Shown piece by piece: positions 1 to 11,431 of a stretch of DNA of 64,000 bases. The notes under the pieces were generated by a model. The model did no database searches. It saw only the letters and a program-made list of their open reading frames with translations, and was not told the origin of the DNA. The position numbers and the translations under genes are program-made. Numbering within the stretch: position 1 is the first letter of the stretch; every line of letters begins with the position of its first letter. Origin of the DNA: Uranotaenia lowii (taxonomy: Eukaryota > Arthropoda > Insecta > Diptera > Culicidae); NCBI RefSeq assembly GCF_029784155.1, contig NC_073692.1:436740260-436804259 (forward strand), given 5' to 3'.

Positions 1-1212
1 TCTCAAACTTTAGCCACCAACCACAAGTCACAGCTTGCTATGCAATGGCAACTTCCACTAAAAATGCCATCCTTATGCTGATGCAATTTTCGCAACTGTT
101 TCTCTGGGAAAACAAATTTCCATACTAGGTATATACTTTATAATTTTCACCGAAAATAGAGAAAAGCGCATCCGGCTGTGAACAACAAACAAAAAACTCA
201 TTTTAGCTCCTTCAATTCTTCACACCTTACAAGTTTTTCCCAATCCAATTCTAAACAAGCGAAAGAAAGACATTGCACTTTTGAGAGTAGGTAGGTACGA
301 AATTGTTGCACCTTGTAAAAACACATATGATTGCATAGAGGCAGTGCTTTGCAGTGTATCTGACTGCAACTATATATTTTAAACCATCACTTGTTAGAAT
401 TTTCCCTATCCAAATAATTCCGTTTTTTTTGTTTTTCATTACCTACATCAACTTGCCTCGTTGCAACCGACCGAGGAAACGGTTATTGTCAAATAATAAA
501 AAAAAAATATTTTTTCCAGAACCCTTGGCAGTCTGTGATATTTCTGTACCGTTTTACCGGAACTCAGGAAAAAAGTGTTCCCTTGTGTCGGATAACCGTT
601 CAGTGGTTCACGCCAGAAATAAACTGACAGGTGGTAGCGAAAAAAGGGAGGTTTGAAAAAGGGATGGCACTTTGCGGCTATGTTGTGAAACTTGCATTTT
701 GAGCAAAACGAGTATTTTCCGAGAGCCCGTCTCGCTGCTGTTTCTCGCAACTGCCCATAACGAAATTTATATCTTCCGTTTTGCAAATAAATCATGTCAT
801 TTTGTATTTTGATAAATCTTTGAGAGGAATGGTAGAAATACGCTTTAAAACTTTTGAAAAAATATTTTTCCAACAACCTTACATCATTCTGCAGTTTAAT
901 ATCTCTGGAGCCACTTTTGATATTGGGGCTAATTCTGCGAGTCAGGTGACGTGACATGCGATATTTTACATCGTTATGCTGACTCAAATAACCATTCCAG
1001 GGTAATGTTCGAGCGTGTTGTCAAAATCGTATGAGATCTGTTCTCTCAAACCAAATGTGAAATTATTTTTGTTTCGGTCCCCTGCTTCCTTCCTTCCTTC
1101 CTCCCTTCAAACAAAAAACTCTCACGCAGACAGACAGAGAGAACTGTTTTTAATATAAAAGGGATTGAGGTAATTTGAACCCATTTGCTTGATTTTGACC
1201 TTGATCTTAATC
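1..1212. other. AT-rich non-coding DNA, no gene recognised
   Basis: I recognise no protein or RNA gene here. Short open frames exist on both strands but show no motif. A short TTCC microsatellite lies at about 1084-1107 and a short CAGA run at about 1127-1140. The right edge abuts a mariner element. Confidence 0.6.
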
Positions 1213-2495
1213 TATAAAGCATGGATCACTACAAATCTGGACGCATTAAAACGGGTCTATCTCGGAGCTATGTAAACGAAATAAAAATGTTTTGTACTTG
1301 AAATGTAGGGTTTTTATTGCACTTTAAAGGAAAAATAATAAAAAAATTATTCCGATGTTGTTTTGATGAATTTTCGAACTTTTGGTTGAGTATCACTCAT
1401 TATAGTTTGAACACCCTATTCGCTGACCTCAGCGGCCATTTTGTTCCACAATCTCTTCATCTCTGTTGCTTCCCGAGTCGTCCTACCATTCTTCTTCATT
1501 GAGGGCAGTTGGGTGGGTTGATGTCCTTTTCGACAAAATCCACCCGTTGGCCCAATACCACTGTAGAACCTCCTAGCTGTAGTGGCAGCTTGCCAAATCT
1601 GGCGAAAACTTAACTAGTCCTTTGTGAGATCTAATGTACGAAAAAAAAAGTTTTTCAGGCATTCCTCCTTGTAAATTTCGGAGTCCATGGTCTTGTTTTT
1701 CACAAAAACCAGAATTTTCCGTCCGCAGCTGCAAATACCTTGCCAGATCAAACACTTTCTTGCACACTTATCAGCAAAAACGAATTTGAAGTTGCCGGGG
1801 ACATCACCATGACCAGTGCAGTGCACCACTGCAGTGGCTTTACATAATTTTTGGCCAGAAAGCTGCCCAAAATCCATCTTCACGTACGTTTCGTCATCCA
1901 TGAGGATGCATCCGTCGAACTTCGTTGGAATCTTCTTGTATAACTTGCGGGCACGTCCTTTGGCTACTAAATTCTGCTTCAATGTCCGGTTTGGTTGCTT
2001 ACTGGTCCGATAGGATCGTATTCCTTCGCGTAGACGAATTCTGCTGACGGTGCACCGGTCGGCGTTGAATTTCTTGGCAATGTCATAGTCCGACTACCCT
2101 GTGTTTTCCTTGATCGTTCTCAACACCTTCAAATGCAGTTTCTGATTCTTAGGTCCACTATAACGCTTGGTATGAACCTGTCGATTTATAGTACGCATCT
2201 CACGGAAACGTTTGAGAACGCTACACACGGTTGATTTGACAATTTTTAACGATTTCGCGATTTTTGAACCCGACCACGTCGGGTTTTTGACGTGGGCGTT
2301 CAAAATTAATTTTCATCTCGCGGCTTCCATCACGTGTAACTTTTTTGAAACAAAACGAATCGTAATGAAATTTTCAGCACTGGTAGAAGAAACATTCCTC
2401 TACAAAGTGCTGCCAAAACATTCCAGATCCGACAACTAGGAGCACTATGGTAAAATAAATAGTGCGTCCAGATTTGTAGTGATCCATGCTTTATA
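1213..2495 (-). mobile_element. Tc1/mariner element, ITmD37E-like, dead copy
   Basis: The two ends are inverted copies: TATAAAGCATGGATCACTAC at 1213 is matched by its reverse complement ending at 2495, and the match continues for about 34 bases. Each end is bounded by TA, the target duplicated by this superfamily. The element is about 1.28 kb, a normal mariner length, and encodes a broken transposase on the minus strand. Resemblance of the catalytic segment (MDDETYVK) to mosquito DD37E elements is recognition from memory, not a search. Stops, a frameshift and a deletion show it cannot move autonomously. Confidence 0.88.
1360..2303 (-). pseudogene. mariner transposase relic (DD37E-like)
   Basis: Read from 2303 downward. 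The N-terminal part has a helix-turn-helix-like segment (SGSKIAKSLKIVKSTVCSVL). A stop near 2094 interrupts the frame. The next block, to about 1614, carries the first catalytic aspartate in LMDDETYVKMDFG. A frameshift near a poly-A run at about 1640 shifts into a frame with PDLASCHYS, the second aspartate motif. A stop follows CHYS. The segment that should hold the third acidic residue after NCPQ appears deleted, because the sequence jumps to a C-terminal piece resembling RLWNKMAAEVSE. In life this enzyme would cut and paste the element at TA sites; here it is non-functional. Confidence 0.85.
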
Positions 2496-2619
2496 TATAA
2501 AAAGCAATTTCTGTATGTTTGTTTGTCCTCTATAGACTCAGCCGTCTTAAGAGCTAGAGAGCTGAAATTTGCCATGGATGCTCATTAGGACCAGGATGAA
2601 AAATGTTTTCAGATTTTCG

Positions 2620-3092
2620 GATAACCCCTTCTGAAGGGGATCGTTCATACAAGACAAATAATGTTTTCGCGATATTGACGTTATTTTTCGTCGGATTATG
2701 TTGAAAATTTGCACATGAGAGTTTTTAAAGACGAGCAATCGATTTAGGGTGTTTAATTCTGTGTAAGGGGTCAGCCAAAGGGGTCGTCCATATTAACTGT
2801 TCGCTATTTTTGCGATATTGACGTTATTATACATCGTATTCAGATGAAAATTGGTACACGATAGTCTTGAGAGACGTGCAATCGATTTGAGGTATCAAAT
2901 TTAGTGTAAGAGGCCGGCAAAACGTGTCGCCATATTAGCTTTTCAATATCTTAGTGATAATGACGTTTTTATACATTGGATTGGGATGAAACTTTGCTAT
3001 TTGGAGTTATTAGGGACAAACAATAGATTTCACTTACCAAATTAAATTAAGGGGTCGGCCAAAGGGGTCGTCCATATTAACTCTTCACTGTT
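2620..3092. repeat. degenerate tandem repeat, ~143-bp unit
   Basis: Three complete diverged units and the start of a fourth can be aligned, beginning near 2620, 2766, 2909 and 3051. Each opens with a version of AGGGGTCGGCCAAAGGGGTC, then a CCATATTAAC block, a GATATTGACGTTATT block, a GATGAAA block and an A/T-rich end. The units differ by many substitutions, so the array is old. It starts about 125 bp beyond the mariner right end. The intervening DNA (2496-2619) opens with a phrase (AATTTCTGTATGTTTG) like common dispersed repeats of insect genomes. Confidence 0.7.
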
Positions 3093-3311
3093 AACCCTCA
3101 TCCGCATTAGGGTGTCATTTTGACACCATTGCAAGTTTGAAGGCTTGTAACTTTTTTCAGAAGCTTCAAAATACAAAAATTTCTTCGGGGACCCTGAATG
3201 AATTCAAAAGTTCTTCAATATTGCATCTTTACTTTTTTATGGACGAACCCTGGAAGCCTGGACAAAAAAACTCCCTTTTCCGACTTTTGGTGTCATTTTG
3301 ACACCACAAAA
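3093..3311. repeat. paired 17-bp palindromes GGTGTCATTTTGACACC
   Basis: The same 17-base sequence occurs at 3111-3127 and 3289-3305, 178 bp apart. Each has perfect 7-base arms (GGTGTCA / TGACACC) around TTT. The sequence between is AT-rich with no recognisable gene. It may be part of a dispersed repeat family; I cannot assign one. Confidence 0.65.
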
Positions 3312-6300
3312 GTAAAATCTATTTAAGTCGTTTGAATTATTATGAACTTCATATAAAACTTATATCAATAGAAACCTTGTAATGTCAGTAAAATATGTTT
3401 AGAACATTATATACAGCTAAAGTTACAAGTTTTCTCGTTATTCAGCATGAAAGAAAAAAAATCTGAAAAAACATGCCTCACGAAAACTGCTGTAGTTCAT
3501 ATGTTACACGTCCAAAAAAATATTTGCCTTATGCATATGAAAGCTGAAGTTAATGCCTACATCATGAAGACAAGAAATATTTTTTTAAATTTTTTTTAAT
3601 GAAATGGTCACAAAAAGTTCAAAAAAATGGTCTAAAAACCCTACTTTTCATTCGATTGCTAGTAAATACTGTTTGAGCGATGGTAGAGTTTTGAAAAAAA
3701 TATGACTACAAAATGTATAAAAATTCTAACATTTTGCTGTCTTTAGATTTTTGATGCAAAAAAAATTGAATTTACTGGAATTTTTCAAAGTTCACTACTT
3801 TGCGCGATTTTTTTACAAATTGAAATTTCATCTCTTTTTGGGGTCCACCGTCAGGTTGTACCCGGATTATCTTTGCTTTGACTTTGTTTGGACCAACCAA
3901 GAGTATATTCATTGGAAAGCACATTTAATCTTCATTCTAGTGAGGTGCTGCAATTCACGCTGTGAGATTTCACAAAAATATGAAAATTATAAACGTAAAA
4001 TCATTCCTGAATTTCTAGAACTACAAGCACCTCATCCAGCAAAACGTGTTTGTTTGCTCTCCGAGTAGGTACGGTGGGTGGTGATTCGGGCAGAGAGCGA
4101 AGCCGAAAGACGAAATAATGATGCGTGTCGTACATTTCTTGGTTGAAAATATTCTATTGAGAGTAGTTTGCATATTTTTTTATTTCATTACATTGTCAAA
4201 AGTTTTAAATAATGCAAAATTTCATTAATTTTTTTTCACATTTTCAGCCATTAGTTAAAAAATTTTACAATTCATTTAAACTATTTTATATTTCAAGCAA
4301 ACTGCATTGTTGTTTCGTTACATTTGGCACATTTCTTTACAAGATTCCGGTTATGAGATACGACTGACAAATCAAGTTATCAAATCATCAGATAGAAATA
4401 AAGATATGATACCTATTATTGACTTTATAATTATAAATGGTTTAATGTCAAACGACTAAGATTGAGTTGTATGCCTATTGATATATCTAAAGATACGGGT
4501 TTACAGAAATGAGCAATCTAAAATATCTCATCTCATTCCTGCCCTTTAATCAATGTCGGTGTCTTTAAATACCCGTATGTTACGAGACAAAGTCAGAATC
4601 GTTCGATTAATAGTCAAATCAAGTGTATTTTAACCTTGAAAAAAATTCCATCAAAACATCGACCGATTTCTGTAAGATGTCGAATTTCTAAAAGATTAAT
4701 TATGACAAACATATCACTCAAAGACTTGTAATTAAGGATGTCATTAATAAGTTATTAGAACAAATGCAGTTCTGTTTGGCAGACAATGGTCACGTGGTCC
4801 GGAAAAATGGGTGTGTTCCGGAATTAAAGCCTTTCGGGCTGAAATCGTCCTTCAGCCTATGAGAAGGCTCACGCCAAATTTCAGCAAATTTGGTTTACTC
4901 TAAGGCGTCACTCAAGGACGCTCAAGTTTGTATGGGAATGAGGCATCATTTGTTCTAGCGAAACTGCAAAAACTACTTTTCAGGCTCTAATACATGGAAT
5001 AAACAAGATCTAGTTTGCATATTTGCTCATGTTTTATTTTTATGTTTCAATTGGTAATATGTATATATATATATATGAATATGAATATCGGTTTTGGGAA
5101 AAATCCAGAATCCAATCCAGAACACAGGCTTTTGGATGATTTATGCCCAAATGATGAAAACTACTTACTAAATAATGTGATAGATAACTTAAACATTGTT
5201 TTCATACCAAACTCATATACTTGTCTTTGAACCGTTCTCATACTTATTAAAGCCTAAACGAGATTCTTTCTATTCTCTTATTCAAATTTATTTTCCATGT
5301 TAAAATCCACTGGTTGCAGTTTTATACCGAGAAAAAAAAATGGACTGAGCTTTTCACAAACAAGGTTAACTTGTAACATTCCTCTCGGACTCGTTGTAAA
5401 TTGTTGCTACGTTCATAAGGTACCAATTGTTTCCGGTTTTTTTTTCTCACGTTTACTTTCTGTTTCAACGACGGGCGGAACAAAAACGTAGATCGGTAAT
5501 CAAAATGTATGACCGCCAACCGTCGCATCGACTGTAGAATTTGGTAAGAATGACGTTGATGATGATTGTTGATGCCACGCGGAAAACCGTTCGAACCAAA
5601 GCGAGTCAATGTACCTACATACATATCTATGAATAAATGTGTAGAATAGCCTGAATTTTTGAATCAGTCAAAAAATATGAAATTATCGCTTAAGATTTTA
5701 TGATTTTTGCTTTCATGTAATTTGGGTAGTCAATGGGTGCTTTTAGTGACGCGCTTTATTGCTCATGTAAGCAGAGGTGATAAATTGTCTACCTGGACAA
5801 TCAACCGTTATCCTATTTTGCAAGTAAATTGACACACCAGTTAAACCTCTTAAATTATTTATTCCTGCCAAAGGCCATAGTCGGCAAAGTCGAATCCTAA
5901 TGTGATTATGCTAGACATGGCATGGAATGAAGGCGGTTGCCTCCTCACACAAACCGGGTGATAGTATACTTATTGACACTAACCAGCGACAATCCGTTCT
6001 CAGAAATTGTAATTCCTTTAAATATTCTGGACAGGAAAGAGCATCTCGCAGTCTTCCCTCAAATGGGTGCAATTCACCCAACAAATGCCTCCACCGACCT
6101 TAACATTCACAACCATCAGTATGAAGCCAAAGACGTGAAATACTGTCACAAACCTCACTTTTCCGTCATCATCATCGAAATTCTGTGAAATGAATACGGC
6201 GTAAGCAATAAGGCAACCGGCATAATACCCCACCTATCAGAAATAAAAGAACACCCACCCCGAATACTCCGGGGAAATCCTTCATCGTACCATAAAAAGG

Positions 6301-6732
6301 ATTTAATTCAATATTATTTAACAATTTAACATAGAAAGAGGATTATCTTCGGTCGGTCTAGCTCTAGCGGTGTCTTCTTTGTCTCTAGAAACTCCTAGTC
6401 TCGTAGAAATCTGCCGTTGCCGTTGTTGATGTCGATTGTGTCGAGGATTTTGAAAACCGGAAGGAGCCGTGACCCATTCCGCCGTTTCGTTAGCCGGATG
6501 TCAACCAGATGAATGGTTCCAGAACCTTGGTGATATTGAATTTGAGGAAAACCAGTCTCTACATCTTGAATTTTTTAGGAGGAGTAAAATAGTGATTTGG
6601 TAAAACAGTGAAAAATGAATAATTTTTAGTTAAAAAAATCAATCACTGTTTTATATTTGAAGTTCGTAGGTGTACAAAACCATATTCCCGTAACTTTGAC
6701 TATCAATTAATATTTTTAGTTTTATATTATAA
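3312..6732. other. AT-rich non-coding DNA, no gene recognised
   Basis: An open frame of 105 codons at 3751-4068 has no motif I recognise and sits in sequence with poly-A/poly-T runs, so I do not call it a gene. A TA microsatellite lies at about 5061-5076. A 71-codon frame at 6018-6233 (minus) is hydrophobic in part but otherwise featureless. No RNA gene was seen. Confidence 0.5.
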
Positions 6733-7010
6733 ACCACTAGCTGACCCGGTAAACTTCGTTTTACCCGTTACTTATTAAATCGTTGGAAAATGTTTACAGT
6801 TTTTTAACTTATTCGTGCTCGTGAATCAGTTTTCATGAAAATCAAGTTGTTCGAGTTTTGTCCCGTTTCTAGTTGATTTTGTGAAGGAACCCCCCTTCTA
6901 TAAAAAGTAATAATCTCGAAACTATTATACAAACCATCTCTGATCCGAAAAACCCTCGGATACCAAATTTCACTCAATTCTGACCGACCGTGGTGATGAT
7001 GTTACAAAGC
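6733..7010. repeat. dispersed repeat fragment (CTAGCTGACCCGG family)
   Basis: It begins with CTAGCTGACCCGGTAAACTT, a phrase typical of dispersed insect repeats. The stretch at about 6875-6990 aligns with 49990-50110: both carry AGTTGATTTT, a CCCTTCTATA-type block, GAAACTATTATACAAA and a CTCGGATACCAAATTTC-type block. A third relative lies at 47640-47825. The class is not determined. Confidence 0.6.
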
Positions 7011-9132
7011 AAACGTCTCCATTATGAATAATAAGAAAATAAATTGCCACTCCCAAGTTTGTCGCGATGAAGATAAGATGTATTTTCTTAAACCATTCTA
7101 AAATTCTGCCCAAACACTATGTAATTCAATGGTTTGTTGTAGGTATTGAAAACAAAGCATTGACATTTGAAAATATGATTAAAAGTGGCTACTGGTAATC
7201 AGTTTTGAAACTTTTCATAGATAAACTAAAAAATCATGTTCGATTCAAAAAAGATTATTTGAAATGAACAAAATAAATGAAACGTTGATAAACTATCGAA
7301 TGCAGATTATACACCTAGTTTAAAATTTCAGGCTCTGAATATTTTATTCACTACCAATTGAAATATTGGTTCTTTAACTCCATTTAGATGAAATATAACT
7401 TTTTCACGTGTCAGAATATATTAACATTGACATTACCATTTTAACGCGTGCATAAGAATTCAATAGTTGCTTAAAAATATGCTTGAATTGAGAATCAACC
7501 GTATGCGCGTGTATAATTTCGTGTTGGCTTCGGGCGTGCCAAAGGGATGAAGCTTGCTCCTCACTCTTTAAGGAATTTCCTTAAGCATGACAGCAGATTG
7601 GTTAGATAGCGACTATTTAATTCTGAATGATTTGTTGAAAAGGCCCGAAAGAAGCCAACATTTATTTTCAAGTTGATCATAAAGTGATTTCTTATTTATA
7701 CATGTTTACCAAAATTGATGGTTTTCTAAAAAAAAATTATGGGGTCCACAGATGAAAATTTTCAATAATTGTTCTATGTACCTACGGCTAGAAATATTCG
7801 CGACATAATTCTGACATTTTCAGTAACACTTTTCAACTGTGGGAAAACAACCTCAAAAACGATCAGGTCCCTGAACGGACATAGACGTTTTGTAAACTAA
7901 AATTTTGGAGGTTATTTTTCCTTTTCTTATCCATATACGTAGGCAAGTGTGCATAAGAACTATCAAAAAAAAACTCTATAGTCTATTATTTCCAGATGTA
8001 GCAACCGAAAATCTGATCGATCAAACTTCGCCGACATCCGGATCTGCTACCGTTAGTCTCTGCTTTCAGGAACATGCATGCCACCGAAGATGGTATAGAT
8101 ACCGAGAAGTCCAAGTTTTATTATAAAAAAATGAAGGCACCCTCGGTACACATTTCCAGGTTAGTTATTAAATGAAAAGCTCGACGAACAGAACGGGACT
8201 AAATACTTCAATATTTACCAACTGCTATTTTAACAGGTGCATAGCTTACCTATAATCAAATATAATAAAAACCATTATTCCTCACTCCCCCAGAAACATG
8301 GGAGACACACCATGGAGATTCTACCTAGATATGTATGTGTGTGCTCGTAGTGCCACCGATAAACAACTGCAACTTCAACCAATAGTGCAGAAGTGTCACG
8401 CAGCATTGAAAAATTATAACGCGAGGTTATACCACAATAGATCAACTAAATGGTCGCAGTGGACTATCTCCTGAACAGAAAAAAATCGCCTTGACCGCGA
8501 TTAATTGTTAGATTGATTTAGGTTACCAAAACATCGAATCAATTTTCCCAGAGGGACCGATCTATGTATGTATGTTCGCTGGTGTTTGACGGAAAAAATA
8601 ATACCGGACCCCCGATACTCTGGGATCCCCTGCATCAGAAGCAAACCAATTTGAGGAAGGAAGTTCTGTGGTTCCGATTTCGAAGATGAATTTCGAAATT
8701 GTTATCATCAATTCCTCACAGTACTACTGTCGTTAAGAAAAGTTGGATTAACATTCTACCATTTTAATTTTTCAAAATTTATATTTTTTCATATCAGGCG
8801 TAGCAAAATCGATTGCCTCTTATTGATAAATTTCCCTAAATATGGACGTAAAATCAAACATCAGTTGTTAACCTTCATTGATGCGTTTCGATTCCCAAAG
8901 CTTCACTGGTAGCACACCATCATTTTAACCCACGAAGGGCAGGCATTTTTCACGCTCCAGCTAATTTCAATAATAACGTTCAAATTGCTGACCGTTCTGA
9001 AATAAATTTAACCCCAACGAATGCGAAATTTATTCCAAAACCCACCCACATTGGATGGTTCATCTCGTGTTCTGAAAAAAATCACACGGAAAGTAATCAA
9101 AAGCACGCACTGCAGATATGTACACATATTCA
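7011..9132. other. non-coding DNA, no gene recognised
   Basis: I see no protein motif, splice-bounded exon or RNA gene. The longest frame, at 7905-8126, has no recognisable domain. Sequence texture is ordinary AT-rich insect intergenic DNA. Confidence 0.5.
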
Positions 9133-9134
9133 TA

Positions 9135-10104
9135 AAGCTTAGTTCTTTTAGAAATGGGACAGTTACGAATGCCTGTATCTCAAAAACCATTCTTTTGAAC
9201 CAAATACTTTCTATGAAGAAAATGAAGGTAATGTTATGATATTTCATGAAAAAATTTGAAAAAAAATATTTACCGTTTTTTGTTAAAGAAATTTCTACTT
9301 TATTCTTGGTATCTCCCATTGGCCGGCGCACACTTTTTTCAGTCATGGTATTGATCAGTTTCTCCAACTTATACTTCGTAAAATCTATATTTTAGGTGGC
9401 TTCACCCTCCTTCTTCAATTTCTGATAATTTTTGGTCCAATACTTCTCTGGAAACTGGAAACTGGAAGCATTTAAGTGGATACAGTTGTTTCGAAATGAA
9501 CAAATTTGATTATTTTTGACCACATTTTTGAACGTTTTTTTTTCGGTACCGGTTTTACAGCTTAAGAGCTTTGGAACTATCAAAAAATGGTTGTTTGAGG
9601 TTGGATTTCTATGAGTCATCACTAGGCAACACTTTCAGCTTATCGGAGAAAATTGTTTTGGATATTTCAGCGGTCTACCCTTAGTTTTTCGTTTATTGAA
9701 AATTAAAAATGCTGGTATGAGACTTGACTTCCCTGATGATCCTTAACCGTTGTTGCCGATCATTTTCTTCACTACAATGCTTGATTTGAACTTTGTGGAC
9801 ATTATTGACAGTGTTTGCATACTTATCCACCACAAAAACTCAGTAATTCTTTGAATAATCAACGGTTTTGTCAGCTATCAATTTGATAATGACGAACTTT
9901 AAAGGAAACTGTGCAAAATTATTTTTTTCTTTTTCTCTTACATCGTACATATCTCAAAAACGCGTAAATTTTAAATTTTGAAAAAAATAGGTCGAATAGT
10001 ACTTTTTACAGGCAACAAAATGCTGTCAAAATTTTTAATATCCAATAACTAGTTAACGAGCTATTAGCAAATGAAAGTGTCCCATTTCTAAAAGAACTAA
10101 GCTT
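9135..10104 (-). mobile_element. Tc1/mariner relic with perfect 27-bp inverted ends
   Basis: The left end, starting AAGCTTAGTTCTTTTAGAAA at 9135, is repeated exactly in inverted form at 10078-10104 over 27 bases. TA flanks both ends (9133-9134 and 10105-10106), as expected for Tc1/mariner insertion. The 970-bp length is shorter than a complete element. A transposase fragment is readable on the minus strand. Intact ends with a ruined gene suggest a copy that could only have moved with help from another element. Confidence 0.82.
9290..9622 (-). pseudogene. mariner transposase C-terminal relic
   Basis: On the minus strand, 9392-9622 contains FPEKYWTKNYQKLKKEG, resembling the IEKYW..K.KLKK.G segment around the last catalytic residue of mariner transposases. 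A second piece in another frame (about 9290-9367) reads INTMTEKSVRRPMGDTKNKV, resembling the C-terminal tail that follows. Frames differ, so at least one frameshift lies between. The N-terminal and first catalytic segments were not recognised. Confidence 0.6.
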
Positions 10105-10106
10105 TA

Positions 10107-11190
10107 TGTATATGGATTTTCGCCGCGTTTACATTTTATGTTCCTCTTGTAAGCACATCTTTTTTTTCCAAATTTTCAAATGGAGTCTAAAATATATATG
10201 TTATGTTCTGAAGCTCCATCGTTATTCACGTTTATCAATTAATTTTATTATTGTTATTATTAGTACTTATTTTAGACTTTTTCAACTACCCGAGTCATCC
10301 GGGTCCCCAAAATGTTATTACTGAAATTTTTTAAATACAATGAATAATATTAATATTAACTATGATATTTGATTAGATTTGAAGTTTTGCTCTGATTCTT
10401 GTAAATGCTATAAATTTAATTATTTGGATGCTTCGTAGGTTAATCAGAAAATTGCTCGACTTTCATAGATAATAAATGATTACCTTAACGAAATAGAATA
10501 AATGACAAATTGTGTCTTTTATACCACGTGAGACTGTTTTGCAAGGACGAACAGTGAAGTTCCCAAAAACTGCATCGTACGATGGATGGATGAATGGATG
10601 TTGCAGAAATTAAACGAATCATTCCTCCGGCTGAACCAATGTGGCTGGAAAGAGTGCAGCAGCTTCCGGGTGTGCATAGGCTTGCCTGCTTGTTGGCATG
10701 GTTTATTCAATTAAAATGCAAATTTTTGCGAATGCTTTCAAATTAATACCTGGCCATCTACGGTGATGTTTCCCTTGTTTGGCCATGCAATTGCATCGAA
10801 AGATACACCCTAGCTAGACGTTGCCTATTCGATGCTGGAAAACTGCTTATCCAATAGCTCATAGCATAGCATAGCATGGGGTGACTACACATCTTGCATA
10901 TTGGCTGATACACGAAGGACAATTAATAGGTAATCGAGAACAACACGATATGCCAAAACCAGTGCCTGGATTCAATACTCATTTCAGATGTTGTCATTGA
11001 AGATCAGTGTGGTACTACAATGCACACCGTGACAAGTCAATGTAATCATTGTGGGAATAATCGGAAACAACTAAATGAACTTTTCAGGTGCAAAGAACTC
11101 ATAGGTATACCCAGGATGCTGTGTTCAAATACCTATATGTAATTTATGTTTAAACATACATAGTACATCCTACTTGGCAGATAGAATTAT
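10107..11190. other. non-coding DNA, no gene recognised
   Basis: A short ATAGC repeat lies at about 10860-10878. Open frames here are short and without motifs. The stretch precedes the candidate exons at 11191-11425. Confidence 0.45.
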
Positions 11191-11425
11191 TTATGAAATT
11201 AAATATAGGTACTGAAAATTGTAAATAACACCATAAAAATGAAAATAATGGAACGAACTCACTAATCTGTAGACAGCTAAATTCACGATGGGCATCGTGC
11301 TGCGATGCACATTAATTGGGCCTGCATTATCCGGCTTCGTAAGGAGAATGATGGCACGTTGCAACGCGGATGAATAAAAAAGAAATGCTTTCTGATCTAG
11401 TGAATGTTGAAAAATTCCCGATAAA
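11191..11425 (-). CDS. candidate last two exons of a host gene (possible odorant receptor C-terminus)
   Basis: Read on the minus strand. An open block from 11425 to 11263 ends at a consensus donor GTGAGT (11262-11257). A 51-bp intron ends in a T-rich tract plus CAG at 11212. A seven-codon terminal exon, 11211-11191, ends in TAA. The upstream edge is a possible acceptor, ACAG before 11425, preceded in the uninterrupted sequence by a CTAAC branch-like motif. The protein piece contains QRAIILLTKPDNAGPINV and MPIVNLAVYRL. The layout (charged QKA..., hydrophobic, AG, then a late intron just before the end) recalls insect odorant receptors (7tm_6), but the usual SYSYF-like ending is not seen. No upstream exons were found. 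A hAT-like insertion starts six bases beyond the exon edge, so the gene may be broken here. The splice signals are good; the family call is weak. Confidence 0.3.
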
Positions 11426-11431
11426 CTGTAC

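Noticed and set aside
448..987. 179-codon minus-strand open frame
   Set aside because: Composition and lack of any motif suggest chance; overlapping plus-strand frame is also open.
6018..6233. Possible membrane-protein exon on the minus strand
   Set aside because: Partly hydrophobic, but there are no convincing splice sites or family motif, and the opposite strand is open over the same stretch.
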